In this document: in pieces, positions 23,471-34,812 of the stretch
Position numbering within the stretch: the first letter of the stretch is position 1
Layout of the letters: each line of letters starts with the position of its first letter
From: Pelecanus crispus
Taxonomy: Eukaryota; Chordata; Aves; Pelecaniformes; Pelecanidae
Direction: 5' to 3'
Assembly: GCF_030463565.1 (NCBI RefSeq)
Contig: NC_134675.1
Location: forward strand, 14,715,862 to 14,779,861
Length of the DNA: 64,000 nucleotides
Notes under the pieces: model-generated
Database searches by the model: none
What the model saw: only the letters and a program-made list of their open reading frames with translations
What the model was told of the DNA's origin: nothing
Program-made: the position numbers and the translations under genes

Positions 23471-24829
23471 AGCAGCCATTTGTTTTTTTAACCTCGCACT
23501 TCCTTTTTAGCTATCTTCTGGGTTCATTGGCTATTGTCTACTTACACTTTTATACCTAAACAACTATTAAGGCACTAGCTGGCTACTTTTTTTTTTTTTT
23601 TTAAATAGGTTATCTGACTTAATGGATTGTCTGCAGTGATAAGTCAGTTTTAAAATAAATGGGATAATTCTGTGCTTGATGGTGGATTTTTTTTCTGTGA
23701 TATAGTATAAAGAAATTCTATTTCTTGTGAGTTTTATTGATTTAAAATTCTTAACTTTTGAGTGTTTATAAACTGTATTTACTAAAATCAAAGGAATCTC
23801 TATAGTATACAAAGATATCGGACTGAAACATATGTTTTCCAGACAATTGAGACAGGAAGGGATTTGTTGTATATGGGATAAAGTCTCTTTGTTCTGTGGT
23901 CTACCTGAAGGTTTGTTGTCTTTCTCACAGACTTTATTGGTTGTGACCACCTGTAAACATAGGGTGAATTTGAAATCCAAACCTTGACTTGCATTCAGAT
24001 TTGCAAATTTGTGGGTCACTGAACCTCAAGATTAAATATTTATGTATTTTTGCATGTCCAAACTTTAGATTAGACTATTGGATGTTGATAAAACTATGTG
24101 TTCAGAGGATGTAACACTGACCTAGATAGGTAAGAGACAGAAAGGTTACATCACTGTGGAGAGAGGGAGTTAGAAGGGCGTGCAAGCCTGGAGAACATGG
24201 AAAGAGGAAAAAGAAATCAAAGGAAAGAATAAAGCTTGTTATTTCAGACTTCTTGCTCACTGTGGTAGCAGCACAGGGTAGCTTATAGTTTCAAAACACC
24301 GTTAGTAGGTATAGGAGAATGATTACTTCGTCATAGTAAATTAAGAGCAATTAAAATATTTGTAAGGTAGTATTTCTAGGAAATGGAAAATAAACATACC
24401 ATGCTTACATGAATACATGTATCTTGGGAATAGAAGATCTTCTGTAAAATTCAAAGCTGCTTTAGATAAATGGTCTAAATAATTCAACTTTGCTTAAATG
24501 CAGTTTCTACCATATTCTATTGATTTTCTGAGGCTACAGTATATTGGGGCATATATTTATGGGCCTCTTTAAACCATTTAATCTGAAGAAAACAGCTAGA
24601 ATTGGAAGGTATGGCTTTACGTGAAGTACACTGCTGAAATAATTAGAAAAAGCTCTTTTTGCCTGAAATGCCTTCTAGAGGTGATCTCTTTCCTTGTTTG
24701 TCAGAGGGATGTCTCCTGAGACCCAAAAGCTTCTATCAGAGATAGATAAAACTTTCGGGTAAATGGAATTATACTGTACTGAAGGACAGCATGCTCTGCA
24801 GAAGTATAGGGCACTAATAATGGAGCTCC
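23471..24829. other. Intergenic, no recognised feature
   Basis: AT-rich sequence upstream of ZFAND5. A T run lies at 23588-23602. No gene or repeat was recognised. Confidence 0.5.
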
Positions 24830-25770
24830 AACACATAAAGGCAGTATGCAGAGGATGAAAGCAGAGACGGGCTAAAAAGGAGGAACTGAGAAACATTGCC
24901 CAGGCATATAGGGATGGTATCAGGAAAGTTAAAGCTCAGTTGGAGTAGTTGAGACTTGCAAGGAAAGTCAAGAGCAACAGGAAGAACTTTGTTAGGAAAA
25001 TCGCATTCCCTAAGGATTGTACCAATTAGTCTTTATAGTATGAAATTGTATGAACTTTCTTAATAGTATGAAATTGTATTAACTTTCTTGAGAGATATAT
25101 AGTTTACATTGTATATTGCATAAACATGGTTAAGTCAGCATAACTAGGGCCCCAGCTCACTGCAAGGAGGAGGACAGCCCCCACCTTGAAGATAAGGACC
25201 TTTTGTTTCTCGGAATCTTAAAGCAATCCATGAAGAAGAAAGGATACCCCTGGACTACTGAGATAATGCCAGCATCCTAGCCCCTCCAAACACCTCTGTG
25301 AAACCCTCCTATTATCTGGCATCATAGATAAGTAACTGTAGTAAGACCCCAGGGATACCTAGATCAAGAAAGCAGCAGATGGATGATGATGCCATAGAAT
25401 TAGAGTTGCTTTTCAAAATAGTAGTGTGTGTGTTAAGTAGCGATTGGCCAAATCATGTTGTTACCTGAATGCTTGAAAGGTATAAGAACCATGTGTAAAA
25501 CCACATTCGGGGTGCCCCAATTTGAATGGGACACCTCATGCGCATGAATAAAGAATTACTCTTGCAATTCTATACTTTGTGTCCTAGCCTCTCTCCTTGG
25601 TCAGCACAGGCCAGTTGTGAAATTTTTGTGACAGCTTCCACCATTACATTAATAGTAAAAGGCTGAACAGGGAAAATGTGGGACTACTGCTGAATGGGGT
25701 GGATGATTTAGTGACAGCAGACACAGATAAGGCTGAGGCACTCGATGCATAAATTTCCAAGAACTATGCT
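24830..25770 (+). mobile_element. Old CR1 fragment (ORF2 linker region), split by an LTR
   Basis: Positions 24830-24989 translate to a decayed CR1 linker (EELRNIAQAYRDGIRKVKAQ, then LARKVKSNRKNF). The same element resumes at 25634 with sequence related to YINSKRLNRENV .. TDKAEAL and fades after about 25770. LTR-D (24990-25633) interrupts it. Confidence 0.7.
24990..25633 (+). mobile_element. Solo LTR (LTR-D) inside the CR1 fragment
   Basis: It begins TGTTAGGAAAATCG and ends AAATTTTTGTGACA. A poly(A) signal AATAAA lies at 25547-25552, about 85 bases before the end. The flanking 4-mers ACTT (24986-24989) and GCTT (25634-25637) match at three of four bases, and CR1 sequence continues on both sides. 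It is a distinct family from LTR-A to LTR-C. Confidence 0.7.
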
Positions 25771-27771
25771 CATAAAAACAGTAAAGCTGTATAAAGTACA
25801 ATTGAAGTTAAACTTTTCCCAAATTGAATGAGGAAAGTTTAAAACTGGTATTCATAAATGTATCCTTGAAAACACATTCTATAAAGATATGCCAGCAAGC
25901 CTTCCTATTCTGTAATCATGCAAATAAAGATTCAGTCTTACAAACCCTCCATTGTAATAATTATTACCATTATTATCTAGTTATATCTAGGAATAGCAGC
26001 TGTATCTACGATCACATTATGTGAAGTAATATACAAATACAGAAAAAGAGTCATTGCCTAAAGAGCTCTTAATCTAATCACTCTACATCTCTTCTGCTGC
26101 CTACAATGAAGATGCCACTGTTTATCAGATTATACATCGTTACTGGAATGTTAGCATTACAGAAGAAAGGGGAAGGAGAAAGTATTGGCAGCCTTTTGGT
26201 ATCATTCTTAGGTAAAAGCTTACAACTGTGTACCAAGAGGTAGACTAATACATTTTAGAGAAAAGAGTCTGTGGGGGAAGATGACCATCCATCCCCCTCT
26301 GTCAGATTGCTCACCATCTATCTCTAAAAATACCTTCACCAAAACATTTTGGGGATGCTGCACTTTATCCCATGCCTCTTCAGAGGGCAGCTGCCCTTCA
26401 GGAGGTAAGCTTGCTCTTTTTGCTCTGCCAAAGGATGGATGGGAACATGCCTACACCCTTGAACAAGGCACAAAATACAACCAGGTATGGTAGCTATAAG
26501 ACAATGGAAGGCATATGTGTCTTCTCTAGCTACTAATTTACAATGAGGATATTCACCTGACAAGGAAAAGACTTGTTTAAAATCCTCTCTCCCTGACCAA
26601 AGCCCCCTATTTAGTCAAAAGCACAGCTTATCTATAACAAACCAAGGTGAGATACAAAACCATTCCCTTCTTTTGAAGCTGTAGTTTCCAAGGGTAGAAG
26701 TACCCTTTTGCTCTCCTCATTGCTCCTTGAGTTACATGTTGAGGTTACCCAGGAAGTGATCTCCTTTTTATAGTTCCCTGATGTTCCATTCAATGTGTTA
26801 AAAAAGTAGCTTGTATGAACCTCATCGTATTCTTGAAGGTCCCTGGCTCTTATAAGATTAAATACTCCCCAAAATAGGATCTAGAATCAGCTCTTTAGGA
26901 TCGAGTTAAGTAAAATGTGTGGGTACTTCCTTATTCTGGCATTTTTTTCTTTAGTTATGTTGGGGTTTGCTCTTGAAGGAGAGTATGGCCAGCCACTTTG
27001 CAGTGAATTAATAAGCAACAATTAAAATAGAAGGTTCTCTTCTAGTTTGGAGCAATGCTGCTGCATTTCTGCATTTATGATTTCATGGAACATGTAGATA
27101 TTATACATAGATTTATGCTAAATAAAAAGGAAAAACCCTAAGAAAATTATATTTTAAGGACTACCTGTTGTCTCTAAGACCCTATGTAGTGGGGGTGTGC
27201 CCCAATGACTCTAAGGCAAACACGATACCAGAAGTCTAAGCCTTGAAGGAAGAAATCTCTGGTAAATATGGTTAGGATCACAGAGGCAATCTCCTGCAGC
27301 TTGGAAAAATGGAGGGCCTCCTAGCTCTGCAATTTTGGCAGAACCCCATAATGGATGTGACGCTCCTACATACACTTGCAATCTCCTGGTTTCTAGGCCA
27401 GGAGAACAGATCTTCTAAAGGCCTGAGACTTGCATGTTAATACTGCCTTTCTCAGGCAGCCTATATGTGAAAATTAACAGGTATGAGAAGAGCACATAAG
27501 AGAATGACCATAGTAGGGAATTCTTCCCATTTCCCATTCTTCTCACACTCCTGATCTTGGGGGAGGGAGGGGAGTAACACTTGTCTGTTGACATACCTCT
27601 TGAAAATCACTGTTCTTTGAGATTTAGCTTGGAAAGGGGAAAAAACAGAGAAGTTAATGTTTTTCAGTTGAAACTGTTCTGAATCTGTCCTCTACCCTGC
27701 CATAGTAAAAGAGGTGGAAATTACTGTCCAGGGCTACTAGTAGATTAAATTTTATTTTTACAATTAGACTT
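25771..27771. other. Intergenic, no recognised feature
   Basis: AT-rich sequence with no recognisable gene, repeat or RNA; open frames are under 80 codons. Confidence 0.5.
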
Positions 27772-27949
27772 TGTGGTGGGTTAACCTTGACTGGCTGCCA
27801 GGTGTCCACCAAGCTGCTCTCCCACTCCCCCTCCTCAGCAGGACAGGGGGAAAAAGTAAGATGAAAAAGCTCGTGGGTCAAGATAAGGACAGGGAGATCA
27901 CTCAGCAAGTACCGTCATGGGCAAAACAGACTCAACATGGGGAAGATCC

Positions 27950-29673
27950 ACAACAACATCCTTGTCTCTAAAATGGAGAGACATGGATTTGACGGGTGGA
28001 CCACTTGGTGAATAAGGAATTGGCTGGATGGTCGCACTCAAAGAGCCACGGTCAACGGCTCAATGTCCTGGTGGAGACCAGTGACGAGTGGTGTCCCTCA
28101 GGGGTCTGTTTTGGGTCCAATATTATTTAACGTCTTTGTCGGGGACATGGACAATTAGACTGAGTGCACCTTCAGCAAGTTTGCAGATGACACCAAGCTG
28201 AGCGGTCTGGTTCATACTCTAGAGGGAAGGGATGCCATCTAGAGGGACCTTGACAGGCTTGAGGAGTGGGCCCATGGGAACCTCCTGAAGTTCAACAAGG
28301 CCAATCTGGGTCAGGGCAATCCCAAACACAGATACAGGCTGGGTGATGAGTGGATTGAGAGTAGCCCTGCGGAGAAGGACTTGGGGGTATTGGTGGATGA
28401 AAAACTGAATATGAGCTGGCAATGTGCACTAGCAGCCCAGAAAGCCAATTGCATCCTGGGCCGCATCAAAAGAAGCGTGGCCAGCAGGTCGAGGGAGGTG
28501 ATCTCCCCCTCTACTCCGCTCTCATGAGACCCCACGTGGAGTAATGTGTTCAGCTCTGGGGCCTCCACCATAAGAAAGACATGGACCTGCTCGAGCGGGT
28601 CCAGAGGAGGGCCACAAAGATGATCAGGGGGCTGGAGCACCTCCCCTATGAGGACAGGCTGAGAGAGTTGGGGTTGTTTAGCCTAGAGGAGAGAAGGCTC
28701 TGGGGAGAACTTATATCATCCTTCCAGTACTTAAAGGGGGCCTACAGGAAAGATGGGGAGGGACGCTTTATCAAGGAGTGTAGTGATAGGACGAGGGATA
28801 ATGGTTTTGTATTGGGTATGGCTGAGATGGAGTTAATTTTCCCCATAGCAGCCCTCATAGTGCTGTGCTTTGTATTGGTAGCTAGAAAGGTGTTGATAAC
28901 ACACCAATGGTTTTGGCTACTGCTGAGCAGTGCTCCCACAGCATCAAGGCTGTCTCTCCAACATTTCCCCCCCTCACCATTAGGCTGGGGGTGGGCAAGA
29001 TCTTGGGAGGGGACATAGCCAGGACAACTGACCCAAACTGACCAAAGGGATATTCCGTACCATTTGACATCTGCTCAGCAATAAAAGCTAAGAGAAAGGA
29101 GGAGGAAGGGGGGCATTCGTTATTTACGACGTTTGTCTTCTGGAGCAACTGCTATGCGTATTGAATCCCTCCTTCCCGGGAAGTGGCTGGATATGGCCTG
29201 CTGATGGCAAGTAGAGAATAAAATCTTTGTTTTCCGTTTGCTTCCACGCGCGACCTTTGCTTTTGCTTTTATTAAACTGCCTTTATCTTGTATCTTGACC
29301 CACAAGGTGTTTGGTTTTTTCCCATCTCATTTCTGCCCCCCCCCCCTCCCTGCTGAGGAGGGGAGTGATAGAGCAGCTTGGTGGCACCTGGCGTCCAGCC
29401 AAGGTCAACCCACCAGCGGTTTTAAACTGAAAGACGGTAGATTTAGATTAGATATTAAAAAGAAATTCTTTACTGTGCGGGTGGTGAGACACTGGAACAG
29501 GTTGCCCAGAGAAGTTGTGGATACCCCATCCCTGGAAGTGTTCAAGGCCAGGTTGGATGAGGCTTGGAGCAACCTGATCTAGTGGAAGGTATCCCTGCCC
29601 ACTGCAGGGGGGTTGGAACTAGATGATCTTTAAGGTGCCTTCCATCCCAAACCATTCTATGATTCTATGATTC
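27950..29673 (+). mobile_element. CR1 LINE inserted in LTR-B, itself split by LTR-C
   Basis: CR1 ORF2 sequence from the RT palm ([21 protein letters not shown], FADDTKLSG at 28180-28210) runs to the C-terminal KAHLEEWxHRLP region. It resumes after LTR-C at 29418 with GFKLKDGRFRLDIKKKFF and ends in ATTCTATGATTCTATGATTCTGTGA. The frame is broken by several stops. AAGAT-like sequence occurs at both junctions with LTR-B. Confidence 0.85.
28808..29415 (+). mobile_element. Solo LTR (LTR-C) inside the CR1
   Basis: It starts TGTATTGGGTATGGCTGAG and ends CCAAGGTCAACCCACCA. GGTTT occurs on both sides (28803-28807, 29418-29422) and the CR1 reading resumes immediately after. It has a TATA-like AATAAAAG at 29080 and AATAAA at 29217-29222. 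Its 5' half resembles LTR-A and its 3' end resembles LTR-B. Confidence 0.82.
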
Positions 29674-30610
29674 TGTGATAAGATTAATTAAATTTATTGC
29701 CAATCAAAAATAGAGAAGGATAGTGAGAAACAAAAACAAAACTAAAACCACCTTTCGCCCCCACCCCTCCCTTCTTCCCAGGCTCAACTTCACTCCCAAC
29801 TCTTCTACCTCCTCCCCCCACTCCGAACGGCACAGGGGGGATGAGGAATGGGGGTTGCAGTCAGTTCATAATGCTTCGTCTCTGCCGCTCCTTCCTCCTC
29901 ACGCTCTTCCCCTGCTCCAGCATGGGGTTCTTCCCATGGGATACAGTCCTTCAGGAACTTCTCCAATGTAGGTCCTTCTCATGTGCTGCAGTCGTTCTCA
30001 TGGGCTGCAGTCCTTCAAGAACTGCTCCAGCATGGGTCCTCTCTATGGGGTACAGTCCTTCAGGAACAGACTCCAGCGTGGGTCCCCCACGGGGTCACAG
30101 GTCCTGCCAGAAAACCTGCTCCAGTGTGGGCTCCTCTCCACAGGCTGCAGCTTCCTTCAAGGCATATCCACCTGCTGAGGCGTGGAGTCCTCCATGGGCT
30201 GCAGGGTGGATATCTGCTCCACTGTGGTCCTCCATGGGCTGTAGGGGGACAACCTGTGTGACCATGGTCTTCTCCACAGGCTGCAGGGGAATCTCTGCTC
30301 CGGTGCCTGGAGCACCTCCTCCCCTTCCTTCTTCACTGATCTTGGTGTCTGCAGAGTTGCTTCTCTCACATTTTTCTCACTCTTCTCCCTCACAGCTGCT
30401 GCACCATGATTTTTCCCCCTTCTTAAATATGTTATCACAGAGGCGCTACCAACTTCGCTGATTGGCTCAGCTTTGGCCAGCGGCAGATCCGCTTTGGAGC
30501 TGGCTGAAACTGACTCTGTCCGACATGGGGGCAGCCCCTGGTCTCTTCTCACAGAGGCCACCCCTGCAGCCCCAACTGCTACCAAAACCTTGCTACGTAA
30601 ACCCAATACA

Positions 30611-31059
30611 GACTGATACTCAGTTTTGGTTTTGGTCACAAAATCTCTGCAAAGGGAAAATAATACACATCTCAACTTTTTTTCCACTTTTTCCCCTCAA
30701 ACTGATAAAGTTATCCAAATCTAAATGTTTTGAGAGCTCTGCTCTCAAGAGTTCTGTTCTATATCATAAATCATGAAGCTCCGTTTAAATATTTTATTGT
30801 AATAGTTGAAACCATTGTGTACTGCCAAGTTTGAAGCTAGCCCAAACATTTAAGATGATATGGGGGTTATTCCAAACCCTTGTTACAGAGTGGTTGCTAT
30901 TCCATAGCATGTAAGACAGCAGCAGCCTTTTGCAGTAAGCAGAGTGCCAGTAGCATAGGTTCAACTGATACGCAAGATAAGAAATGAATGGTGCCCTGCC
31001 CCCCTCCCAGCAGCCTCATGTGCCATTTGCCCTGGAATTCCCTCCCCTCTTCCAGTCAC
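30611..31059. other. Intergenic, no recognised feature
   Basis: Sequence between LTR-B and the tandem repeat array; no gene recognised. Confidence 0.45.
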
Positions 31060-31690
31060 GTGGTCTGTTCTGATTGGCTGGCAGGACTAGCCACCCCCTA
31101 CCAGCTTACCCAGAAATACATCAGACCCAGAAAACCCTTCCCCTACATACACACGACGCCGCCATTTTACGGAAGGGAGCTGACATTTTGTTAAACGTCA
31201 TAACCCACATGTTTTCATACTGCTCTGTGATTGGCTGACGGCCATTTCTTGACGCTGTCATACCCACGTGTTCTCAGGGAGCTCTATGATTGACTGGCCG
31301 GACCAGCCACCCTTTCCTGTTTACCCCAGAATGATGTCAGAGCAGAAAAAACCCTCCCACTAATCACGCAGGGCCCGCCAAGTTGTTTCAGCCAACATTT
31401 TGTGGCTGGTAGCCGCCATTTTCGACAATGTCATGCTCCATGCTCCATGTGTTTTCATACTGCCCTGTAATTGGCTGGCAGGACTAGCCTCCCCGACCAG
31501 TGTACCCGGAAGCACGTCAGAAAAGGAAGCCCCCTGTCATTACATACAGGGAGACTCCCACTTTTGACAGCGTTATTTCCCACGTGTTTTCATACTGCAT
31601 TGTGATTGGCTGACAGCTATTTCTTGATACCGTCATACCCATGTGTTCTCAGGCTGCCCTGTGATTGGCTTCCTGCTTCATTTTGGATCA
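31060..31690. repeat. Higher-order tandem repeat with CCAAT and E-box motifs
   Basis: GATTGGCT (reverse CCAAT) or a near match recurs at about 31072, 31231, 31290, 31471, 31606 and 31664. It is accompanied by recurring CACGTG/CATGTG, GTTTTCATACTG, GCCATTTT and GGACTAGCC blocks. Longer units (about 135-180 bases) alternate with short ones (about 60 bases): long, short, long, long, short, partial. It is followed by a TA-rich stretch (31700-31870). The density of promoter-like motifs suggests a regulatory or terminal repeat of the element whose polymerase lies at 33.2-33.9 kb; that link is inference. Confidence 0.7.
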
Positions 31691-33149
31691 GGAAGTGCTC
31701 AGATATAAAAATATACATATTTATATACAATATATTTGTACATAGAACTATATATATAAAGGGGTGCACAAATGTGTATAAATATATATTTTATTTATTT
31801 ACAGATAGATACACTGTTATATATATACTTATATATACATTTATATTAAAAAACATAGGTATAAAATGGATAAAACATTCTTTAATAAAAGCTAATGGAA
31901 TGAATAATTAAAGATTAAATGCGAATAGAAAGTAATTAAGCAAAAGTAAAAGGCAAGGGTTGGGGTCCCCCACTTTACCAGGCTGCAGAACAAGCCCTGA
32001 CATGTCTGGGGTGGGGGGGAACTTCAAGAAGGTGAAGGGGAGCCAAAGCGGGGGGGAGGGCACAGACAAGTTGGAACATGCCCGAGGGCTACAGACCCCT
32101 CCCAGGAGGCCCACCAAGGGGCCCCCTGCTCAAACACTGTCACAGGCAAAGAAGAGACCAGTCCTGTGAGCTGGACTGAGAGGCCCCTGCATCCAGGCCT
32201 AGCCCAACAGCATGGCCATGCAGGATTACTGAGGCAGACTTTGGGCTTTGCATGGTGCCGCACGATACAGGCAGCACCGTCTGCAAAAATGGAAAACCAG
32301 AACCGGATGCCAACTTTGGAAGACATGTGTGTGGGGAAAATAAGGAAAAGACCATAAGGGGTTCCCCCAAAAGACCATGCAAACCAGAAAGAACGGCCAA
32401 TGGGCCTGTGAATCTCAAACTGGATTTCGAGGTAAGTGCCACACAGAGGGGGTAGGTGGTGGTGGGGAGCTCCCTTTGCCCATGGTTGTGGTGGATCTTA
32501 CAGCTGCCCGTAAGACCATTATGGGGTGCGGGCTGGTGCTATATGTGTTTCCTGATCCTTAGGGCAATGCTGAAAAGAAGAGGCAGGAGACCGAGCATGC
32601 AATCAAGACAGTCCTGTTAGACAATGATTACTGCAAAAGCAGCAAGATCCAGGCTTTGGGACACAGACCACAGCCCTATGCTCTTAGAGATCACAGCTAC
32701 TGCAGAAAGAGCAAGCAGATCAGTACGAGCAATGGGGTGTTGCAGAGCTGAAAGACCATGATCATTTTCAGGCACAAAGAAGTAGCAGGCCAGATGGTGG
32801 TGATAGAAAGGCTGGTGGGTCTGTTAGTTTTGAGGCCTTGGTTTACAGGCTAGCAAAACAGAAAAAGCTGTTAAAACAAAGACTGCTAATTAGGAAAGCT
32901 AAATGAATTTTGCATTGCTGCAAATGTCTTGTTAGCAAGGGGTTTACGGGGACCACAAGGGCCCTTAAATGCAAACTGTTTTTCTGAACGTGGTGGGCCA
33001 GCAAACATGTCTCCCACTAGGGTAGAAGATGACAGCCTGGCAGGGACTTCCCGGTTACTGCATCCCCCTGCAGAGCAAGAGGCTGTCGAACACAATGAGG
33101 ATGTTTCCCAGGGGGGCCACCTGCTGCACTCCCAGCACCTGAGAGGGCT
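31691..33149 (+). other. Possible body of a decayed Maverick/Polinton-like element
   Basis: This stretch lies between the repeat array and the polymerase fragment. It is more GC-rich than its surroundings. It holds a plausible donor (TTCGAG/GTAAGTG at about 32431) and acceptor (GATCCTTAG at about 32562), and a basic open frame ending at 32905 (QKKLLKQRLLIRKAK). No capsid, protease, integrase or ATPase motif was recognised. The assignment rests only on position. Confidence 0.3.
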
Positions 33150-33891
33150 TTGGAAAGACCAGCTTTACCCCCACCCTCAAATGTAGCAGAGGTGGTAGAG
33201 GAGGCAGCAGACCACCCCGTGGCTTCCATGGAGCATGTTTGGCAGCGGGACTGGCCGATCCAGAGTTTCGGAGCTAGGTGGTATGTAGAAGAATACAGAT
33301 TTGTTGATTTAGATCAGGTACCACTACATGAAGCTTATGAAACATTTGTTTGGGGTATAGAGCAAATATCTGACCATTTACGTCAGCTGTTTGAACCTGG
33401 TGATTAGGCTCAGCTCCATCTTGAAGCTGCCAGCATGCATGACTCTCTATATTCTCCCGCCATTAATTTAAACAACATGAATGCTGCGAAATGTTTAGAC
33501 TGGGTCAGTACTCTCCTGCAAAGTAAGAGCGCGCTGTGTTTTGATCAGACTGGCTATCATTATTGTAAAAGCCGTTGGGAGTGGACTATGCAGAACCCTG
33601 CAGCCTATATCCCCCGTTCCAAAACTACAGATAAAAAGCATCGCTATTTAATTGATCTAAATAACAGCAACAATAATCTCTGTTTTGCTGGGAGTCTCAC
33701 AGCGCATACAGCAGTGAAGGATCTGACAGATGCAAACTGAACGATGAACTTTATTCAGTTGTTTACAGACACAAAGTTTCGGGGCTACAGTTTCCTAGCG
33801 CATAATGCCAAAGGCTATGATGGCTACTTTGTTGTTACTCAGCTTTTGAAGGAAAAAATGGATGTGCAATTAATCACCCAAGGTGGTAAAC
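33150..33891 (+). pseudogene. Protein-primed type-B DNA polymerase fragment (Maverick/Polinton or adintovirus-like)
   Basis: A single frame with two in-frame stops (TAG 33405-33407, TGA 33738-33740) encodes the N-terminal part of a family B DNA polymerase. Visible motifs are a conserved N-terminal block (INLNNMNAAKCLDWV), the LIDLNNSNNNLCFAGSL segment, and the ExoII signature FLAHNAKGYDGYFV followed by LITQGGKLI. In this family the enzyme copies linear DNA of large self-synthesising transposons or related viruses, primed by a terminal protein. The ExoI DxE motif expected before ExoII is missing, so an internal deletion near 33740 is likely. A CR1 truncates the gene at 33892, removing the polymerase domain. 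It is a fossil with no function. Assignment to Polinton versus adintovirus cannot be decided here. Confidence 0.72.
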
Positions 33892-34325
33892 TCATAGAAT
33901 CACAGAATGGTTGAGGTTGGAAGGGACCTCTGGAGGTCATCTTGTCCAACTACCCTGCTCCAGCAGGGCCACCTAGAGCCGGTTGCCCAGGACTATGTCC
34001 AGATGACTTTTAAATATCTCCAAGGTGGGCGACTCCACAACCTCTCTGGGCAATCTGTTCCAGTGCTCAGTCACCCTCACAGCAAAAATGTGTTTCCTGA
34101 TGTTCAGACAGAACCTCCTGTGTTTCCGTTTGTGCCCATTGCCTCTTGTCCTGCCACTGGGCACCACTGAAAAGAACCTGGCTCCGTCTTCTTTACACCC
34201 TCCCTTCAGGTATTTCTATAAGTTGATGAGATCCCCCTGAGCCTTCTCTAGGCTAAACAGTCCCAGCTCGCTCAGCTTTTCCTCATATGAGAGATGTTCC
34301 TGTCCCTTAATCATCTTTGTGGCCC
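33892..34325 (-). mobile_element. CR1 LINE 3' end
   Basis: The reverse complement of the CR1 3' region: minus-strand frame [20 protein letters not shown] .. [18 protein letters not shown], then the tail TGACCTCCAGAGGTCCCTTCC and ATTCTGTGATTCTATGAG. It inserts into the polymerase pseudogene on its left. On its right it joins directly to LTR-A sequence at about 34325, without a full element end. Confidence 0.9.
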
Positions 34326-34605
34326 CGGCCAACCCCTCCCCAGTTTATATACTGAGCATGACGTCACATGGTATGGAATAGCCCTTTGGTCAGTTTGGAT
34401 CAACTATTCTGGCTGTGCCCCCTCCCAGTTTCTTGTGTACCTGGCAGAGCATGGGAAGCTGAAAAGTCCTTGACTAGCATAAGCAGTACTTAGCAACAAC
34501 TAAAAGCATCAGCGTGTTATCAACATTCTTCTACTAAATCCAAAACACAGCACTATGCCTGCTACTAGGAAGAAAATTAACTCTATCTCAGCCGAAAGCA
34601 GGACA
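34326..34605 (-). mobile_element. LTR-A, truncated (U3 part)
   Basis: It matches LTR-A from its start (TGTCCTGCTTTCGGC at 34605) through the CRE-like TGACGTCA and TATATAAAC to about 34326, where CR1 sequence takes over. The R/U5 part is lost. It follows the pol fragment at 34.8-36.3 kb in the orientation expected for a 3' LTR. Confidence 0.85.
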
Positions 34606-34812
34606 CCACCCCCAAGACTGGGACTCATAATACAGATCCACCTTCCCAGGGTGGCCTCACTGGATGTGTAGCCACTCAGCTAGCCATTCCCGCTCTTCCT
34701 GTACACCATCAAACACCCTGATTTGAGCTAACTGGTCAGCCTGTTGGTTCCACTTAGCAGCTGGTGTTCCATCTTTTGCATGCCCTTTCACCCAACCCAC
34801 TCTCAAGGACTG

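Larger units (their letters stand above)
27772..30610 (-). mobile_element. LTR-B carrying a nested CR1
   Basis: The outer ends match LTR-B: minus-strand start TGTATTGGGTTTACGTAGC at 30610, end ..GGTTAACCCACCACA at 27772. The flanks GACTT (27767-27771) and GACTG (30611-30615) are a near-perfect target duplication. Positions about 27950-29673 are foreign (CR1). Removing them leaves an LTR of about 1.1 kb, similar to the copies at 17446 and 43107. The 29.8-30.3 kb part holds the CAGCCC/GGAGCAGG minisatellite. Confidence 0.85.

Noticed and set aside
31060-31690. CRISPR-like array
   Set aside because: The repeats are long, diverged and alternate in length, with no short identical repeats and spacers; the genome is a bird's.
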